Source: CBDFKJ01 sp965248805 (lineage in GTDB: Bacteria > Pseudomonadota > Alphaproteobacteria > UBA6615). From it: 64,000 bases of DNA. Location: contig CBDFKJ010000003.1 of NCBI GenBank assembly GCA_965248805.1, positions 62,001 through 126,000 of the forward strand. Reading direction: 5' to 3'. Under the pieces are notes generated by a model that saw only the letters and a program-made list of their open reading frames with translations, had not been told where the DNA came from and did no database searches. This document shows positions 60,004 through 64,000 of this stretch, one piece after another. The number at the start of each line of letters is the position of its first letter. The first letter of the stretch is position 1. The translations under genes were made by a program, and so were the position numbers.

Positions 60004-62241
60004 CTATCGGGGGATTCTTTTTCTCGCCGTCGACGCAGGCCTGGAGGATACCGCAGCCCCGCCACGGCCCGCCGACTTGGGGCGCCGGTTCGTGTCTATC
60101 CATTTCGACGTCGCGGCCGCACTTGCCCTGACCTCGTCGGGAACGGCGATACCCCTGTCCCGCGCGATCGCCTCGGCGAAGGACAGTTGCGCCGCACTCG
60201 GCGCCTTGGCTCCTGTTGCTCCGGTGCTCGCCGTGTTGCTGGCAGCGCGAGCGGGCGCGTGCCGGTCCAGGAACTGTCGGCACACGGAGGCCGACTTCGT
60301 GTAGCCCGCAGGCGGCTTGATACCCTTGCGTTTGGCGATCGACACGGCAAACCGCTTCATCGCCGCCGTCGGCGGGCGATCCTTGCCGCTGTAGCCGCCC
60401 GAAGCGTCCCCGAGCGCAACCGCCGCTCCGCCGGCGGCGCCCTCGCCCAACCTGCCGATGATGCGCCGGGCGGCATCGCATATGGCGTCGATCGCCACCG
60501 TCATCTCCTGCTTACCGAGCACAACGTCGTCCAGCAGGCACTCCAGCTCCGCCGTCACGCCCGGATCGACCAGCGCCGGATCGGCGCGCCCCAGAACCCC
60601 GAACAGTGCCAGCCCCCGGTCGCTCGGCACGATGTTCTTGTCCCGGACCGTCAGGAAGCCCTGCTTCTTGAGCCCCACGATGATCTCACCCCGCGTCGCT
60701 GGCGTGCCGATCCCCCTGGCCTCCCTGAGGCGCTCCCGAAGAGCCTCGTCCTCCACGAAGCGCCAAGCGTTCTGCATCGCCTCGATCAGCGTGCCCTCCT
60801 TGTAGCGCGGCGGCGGCCGGGTCTCCTTGTCCTCGATCTCCGGGTCGTGCAGCCGGGCAGTCTCCCCGTCGCGCAGCACCGGCAGCGCCTGCGCCCCTTC
60901 GCCCTTCTCCTCAGCCGGCCGCCAATCGGGAAAGGCATCGCGCCAGCCGGCCTCGATCGGCTGGCGGCCCGCTGCGCGGAACCCGAAGCCGAGGACATCC
61001 AGCGTCACCGTCGTCTGCCGGTAGCGGTAATCGGGCATGACCGATGCCAGATAGGACCGCGCAATCGCGTCGAACAGTTTCTTTTCGTCGCTCGACAAGC
61101 GCGGCCAAATCTCGCCCAGATCGCCGATCGTGTTGACGTTCGGAATCACCGCGTGATGGCTCGCACCCTCGAGGCCCTTGTCGTGGAAGCTGCCGTTGCG
61201 CCCCTTGCGGATCACCGGCTGCGACGGCACGGGGACGGCGGCGTAGGCCTTGCCTGCCCGCAGTCCGGCGACGATCTTCGGCACGTCGGCGATCGCGCTC
61301 TCCGGCAGGTAGCGCACCTCGGCACGCGGATAGGTGAGGACCTTCTTGCCCGCGCCGTCATAGAGCTCCTGCGCCACCTCCAGGGTCCTGGAAGCGGACC
61401 AGCCGAAGCGGGCGCTGCACAGCTTCTGCAGCGAGGGCAGGTCGTGGAGCTTCGGCGGGCGCTGGCGCTTGTCCTCCACCCGCACGCCGAGCGGACCCGC
61501 GAAGTCCTTCGCCGACTTCACAACCGCCTCGGCGTCTTCGCGTTTCAGAATGCGGTCCTTGGGCGCGTGCCGCATCCGAAAGGCGCCGCCCCCGGCATGG
61601 GCGGCGGCCGTGACCTCGAAGTAGGTGACCGGAGCGAAGTCGCGGATCTCCAGCTCGCGCTTGCAGGCGATCGCAAGCGTCGGCGTCTTCACCCGCCCGA
61701 CCCCGATCACGCCCTGCGCGCCACGGCCGAGCGTGACCGTCGCGGTGCGGGTCAGCGACAGGTTGTAGATCTGGTCGGCCTGACGGCGCGCGACGGCGGC
61801 GGCGTAGAGAAGGGCATGCTCGGCGTTGGGCAGGGCGCGGCTGAAGGCGTCGCGAATGGTCTTCGGATCCTGCGCGGTGAACATCACTCGCATCACCTCG
61901 CCGCGGTAGCCGCAATGCTCCAGGATCTCCTGCCCGATGAGCTGTCCCTCGCGGTCGCAGTCGGTCGCCAGCCACACGCGTTTCGCGGTGCGCAGTGCCG
62001 CGCGGATGGCCTTCAGCTTGGCCGCCTTGTTGCCGCCTGTGGCAGGCTTGGTGCCGTAGAGCCCCTCGGGCTTCAGCAGATCCGTCGACCAGCGCTTCCA
62101 GGCCGGGTTCACGTCCTCCGGCTCGCACAGGTCGAGCAGGTGGCCCTCCGCGGGGAGGACAGTGCCGTAGCGGGACCCGACGGCGGCGCGGATGTCCGTC
62201 GCCTGGCTGGACTTCTCGGTGATGACGATCTGGTCGGTCAT
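60004..62241 (-). CDS. topB: DNA topoisomerase III
   Basis: 745 residues. TOPRIM domain with Asp-Cys-Asp-Arg-Glu-Gly-Gln at 94-100, type IA core, and active-site Tyr304 in Val-Leu-Thr-Tyr-Pro-Arg-Ala-Glu. The conserved Gly-Ile-Gly-Thr-Pro-Ala-Thr-Arg is present. The C-terminus lacks zinc fingers but carries two related segments of about 40 residues (around 645-690 and 695-735) rich in Ala and Lys. It decatenates recombination intermediates and works with RecQ, whose gene lies 117 bp upstream in the same direction. A LexA-type box lies in the gap. Relatives of this length occur on mobile elements as well as chromosomes. Confidence 0.92.
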   Translation of the reverse strand: MTDQIVITEKSSQATDIRAAVGSRYGTVLPAEGHLLDLCEPEDVNPAWKRWSTDLLKPEGLYGTKPATGGNKAAKLKAIRAALRTAKRVWLATDCDREGQLIGQEILEHCGYRGEVMRVMFTAQDPKTIRDAFSRALPNAEHALLYAAAVARRQADQIYNLSLTRTATVTLGRGAQGVIGVGRVKTPTLAIACKRELEIRDFAPVTYFEVTAAAHAGGGAFRMRHAPKDRILKREDAEAVVKSAKDFAGPLGVRVEDKRQRPPKLHDLPSLQKLCSARFGWSASRTLEVAQELYDGAGKKVLTYPRAEVRYLPESAIADVPKIVAGLRAGKAYAAVPVPSQPVIRKGRNGSFHDKGLEGASHHAVIPNVNTIGDLGEIWPRLSSDEKKLFDAIARSYLASVMPDYRYRQTTVTLDVLGFGFRAAGRQPIEAGWRDAFPDWRPAEEKGEGAQALPVLRDGETARLHDPEIEDKETRPPPRYKEGTLIEAMQNAWRFVEDEALRERLREARGIGTPATRGEIIVGLKKQGFLTVRDKNIVPSDRGLALFGVLGRADPALVDPGVTAELECLLDDVVLGKQEMTVAIDAICDAARRIIGRLGEGAAGGAAVALGDASGGYSGKDRPPTAAMKRFAVSIAKRKGIKPPAGYTKSASVCRQFLDRHAPARAASNTASTGATGAKAPSAAQLSFAEAIARDRGIAVPDEVRASAAATSKWIDTNRRPKSAGRGGAAVSSRPASTARKRIPR

Positions 62242-62282
62242 GGCAGGGCGGTAGGAGGCATTCCGCGGCGATGACTGTACAA

Positions 62283-62297
62283 GAACATAGAACGAAC
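62283..62297 (-). promoter_or_regulatory. Putative alphaproteobacterial SOS (LexA) box before topB
   Basis: GAAC-N7-GAAC (GTTC-N7-GTTC on the transcribed strand), the alphaproteobacterial LexA consensus, sits 42 bp upstream of the topB start. Short sites of this kind occur by chance about twice per 64 kb, so position is the main support. Confidence 0.45.
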
Positions 62298-62358
62298 ACT
62301 ATCGACAGGCAAGCCGTGCGACAGCGCTGACGCGGGTGCGGTAGCGGACGTCCCGCGC

Positions 62359-64000
62359 TCAGCCGGTGTCGGGGAGTGCGGCCTCGATGGCGGCCAGGAA
62401 GGGCTCGGCAAACTGCTCGAGCTTGGCCGCGCCGACGCCGTTGACCTCGGCGAACTCCTCTTTCGTGCGCGGACGCCGGCGCGCCATGTCGATCAGCGTG
62501 CGGTCCGGAAACACGATGTAGGCCGGCACTCCCCGTTCCTTCGCCAGTCGCAGCCGCAGCGCCTTGAGCGCATCGAGCAGGGCCGCCTGGTCGCCGCTCA
62601 GCGGGTGCTCGGGCTCCTTGCCGCGCGTCTCCCGCGACGGCGCCGACGGGCGTGCTGCCACCGTGTCCTCGCGGTAGCGGAACGCGCCCTTGCCCCGCAG
62701 CAGGTCCCGGCCCTTGTCCGTGATCCCGAGCCCGCCGTAGCCTGCGATGTCGAGACGCAGGAACCCGGTCGCCACAATCTGGCGGATCAGCGAGCGCCAC
62801 TCGTTCCTGCCCCGCCCGGCGCCTGCCCCGAAGGTCGGCAGCCGGCCATGGCCGAAGCGCACGATCTTCTCGGTCTCGGTCCCGCGCAGGATGTCGATCA
62901 GATGCGCGGCGCCGAAGCGCTCGCCGGAGTGCTGGACCGTCGACACGATCTTCTGCGCGTCCTCGGTCCCGTCGACACGCTCGGACGGGTCAAGGCAGCA
63001 GTCGCAGTTGCCGCAAGCGCCGGTCCGCTCGCCGAAATAGTCGAGCAGTGCCACCCGGCGGCAGGCCGGCGCCTCGCAATAGCCCAGCAGCGCGTCGAGC
63101 CGCTTGTGCTCTCGGCGCTTGCGCTCAGGCCCCGCGTCCTCCTCCTCAATGAACTGGCGCCGCATCCTGATGTCGTAGAGCCCGTAGAGCATGTGCGCCT
63201 CGGCCGGCGCACCATCCCGCCCAGCCCGGCCGATCTCCTGGTAGTAGGCCTCGACGCTGCCCGGCAGGTCGGTGTGGAAGACGTAGCGCACGTCCGCCTT
63301 GTCGATCCCCATGCCGAAGGCGATGGTGGCGACGATGACCACGCCGGGATAGGTCATGAAGATGTTCTGGTGCGCCTCCCGCTCCTCCTTCTCCATCCCT
63401 GCGTGATAGGGGAGCGCCCGAACGCCGTCCGCCGCCAGCATGGCGGCGGTCTCCTCGGTCTTCTTGCGCGAGAGGCAGTAGACGATGCCGCTCTCGCCCT
63501 CGTGGCGGGCGACGAAGCTCCGCAACTGGCGCTTCCACTCGCGCTTCATCTCCACCCTGAGCTTGATGTTGGGGCGGTCGAAGCCGAGCACGACCTGCTC
63601 CGCCTGGCCGCCGAACAGCTTCTCGGCGATGTCGTTTCGGGTCACCTCGTCGGCCGTCGCCGTCAGCGCCGCGATCAGGACGCCGGGGAAGAGCGCGCGC
63701 AGCCGGCACAGATCCTCATACTCCGGCCGGAAGGCCGGCCCCCATTGCGAGATACAATGCGCCTCGTCGATGGCGAACAGGCTTACATGCAGGCGATCAA
63801 GCGCCGCCAGCATGCGCTCGGTCATCAGCCGTTCCGGGGCCATGTAGAGAAGCCGCGTCTCGCCCGCCGCGGCGCGGCGCCAGGCAGCGACATTGTCGGC
63901 GCGGCCCTTCGCCGAGTTGATGCAGTCCGCCGCGACGCCCGCGAGCCTGAGCGCCGCCACCTGGTCCTGCATGAGGGCGATCAGCGGCGACACCACCACC
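62359..64000 (-). CDS. recQ: ATP-dependent DNA helicase RecQ (5' end beyond window)
   Basis: The visible 547 codons lack the N-terminal Q-motif/Walker A, which lies past 64000. Seen: Val-Val-Ser-Pro-Leu-Ile-Ala-Leu-Met-Gln-Asp-Gln (motif Ia), Ile-Asp-Glu-Ala-His-Cys-Ile-Ser-Gln-Trp-Gly (DEAH plus aromatic loop), motif VI Gln-Glu-Ile-Gly-Arg-Ala-Gly-Arg-Asp-Gly, the four-Cys zinc region Cys-Glu-Ala-Pro-Ala-Cys-Arg-Arg...Cys-Gly-Asn-Cys-Asp-Cys-Cys, an RQC winged helix, and a C-terminal HRDC domain. It unwinds forks and recombination intermediates; the RecQ-TopB pairing with the next gene is the classic partnership. Confidence 0.93.
   Translation of the reverse strand, partial: VVVSPLIALMQDQVAALRLAGVAADCINSAKGRADNVAAWRRAAAGETRLLYMAPERLMTERMLAALDRLHVSLFAIDEAHCISQWGPAFRPEYEDLCRLRALFPGVLIAALTATADEVTRNDIAEKLFGGQAEQVVLGFDRPNIKLRVEMKREWKRQLRSFVARHEGESGIVYCLSRKKTEETAAMLAADGVRALPYHAGMEKEEREAHQNIFMTYPGVVIVATIAFGMGIDKADVRYVFHTDLPGSVEAYYQEIGRAGRDGAPAEAHMLYGLYDIRMRRQFIEEEDAGPERKRREHKRLDALLGYCEAPACRRVALLDYFGERTGACGNCDCCLDPSERVDGTEDAQKIVSTVQHSGERFGAAHLIDILRGTETEKIVRFGHGRLPTFGAGAGRGRNEWRSLIRQIVATGFLRLDIAGYGGLGITDKGRDLLRGKGAFRYREDTVAARPSAPSRETRGKEPEHPLSGDQAALLDALKALRLRLAKERGVPAYIVFPDRTLIDMARRRPRTKEEFAEVNGVGAAKLEQFAEPFLAAIEAALPDTG

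Noticed and set aside
60187..62274. 695-codon open frame antisense to topB
   Set aside because: It runs opposite intact TOPRIM and active-site Tyr motifs; it is a high-GC shadow frame.

Overview
The window is high-GC bacterial chromosome. The LexA-type box upstream of topB, the ParE, TAXI-TRAP and DUF2783 proteins and the phage remnants all fit an alphaproteobacterium, perhaps a Rhodospirillales-like lineage; this is inference from recognised families, not a measured phylogeny. Its dominant character is damage. Roughly a third of the 64 kb is insertion sequence: five copies of one IS630 element, three of an IS1182-like element (type A), three of a related element (type B), two IS1595, two IS5, one IS427-group IS5, one IS3, plus scraps of IS1380 and a group II intron. 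Many host genes are cut by these elements and many others carry one-base frameshifts. Such a pattern suits a recently host-restricted or bottlenecked genome, but residual sequencing indels could explain part of the frameshifts.

Layout. 1-1964: RND efflux operon (permease start plus lipoprotein adaptor) and a small ion channel. 2198-5159: IS630, scraps of a serine recombinase and IS1380, and type-A IS copy 1, which has beheaded a secreted FG-GAP protein (5160-6343). 6359-9702: frameshifted K+ channel, peptidoglycan-binding protein, zinc-ribbon miniprotein, TAXI binding protein, tRNA-Val. 9789-14236: type-A copy 2, an integrase remnant, a YfiR fragment, type-B copy 1, tRNA-His. 14275-22115: the healthiest stretch, with an aminotransferase, a thioesterase operon, parE, twin lipoproteins, a DEAD-box helicase and a stand-alone AsnC-type ligand domain. 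22159-34863: an FAD monooxygenase/DUF2783/MBL/flavoprotein-reductase cluster whose first three genes are all broken, and between them a membrane-protein gene split by five ISs. 34935-38164: pentapeptide-repeat protein and an adenylate/guanylate cyclase. 38498-43011: a graveyard of PhyH, carotenoid oxygenase, M16 peptidase and group II intron fragments with IS630 and IS3. 43012-48629: TAXI-TRAP operon with a truncated binding protein, an intact fused permease, and a UspA gene split by IS1595. 48699-50923: a secreted P460-type cytochrome with about 34 Pro-Cys motifs, divergent from a secreted formylglycine-generating-enzyme-fold protein. 51007-52687: a frameshifted gene, a repeat cluster and a HigBA-like toxin-antitoxin pair with palindromic operators. 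53245-58909: remains of a prophage recombination module. 59020-64000: palindromic sites, a recombinase-associated protein, topB and recQ.

How the genes work together. Clean target duplications allow several ancestral genes to be rebuilt: MBL hydrolase, DUF2783, UspA, the membrane protein and a phage nuclease. The divergent Cys-rich cytochrome and FGE-fold protein are the best candidate for an undescribed modifier-substrate system. Secondary leads are the apparent trans-mobilised defective ISs and the transposases that borrow a stop codon from the target.
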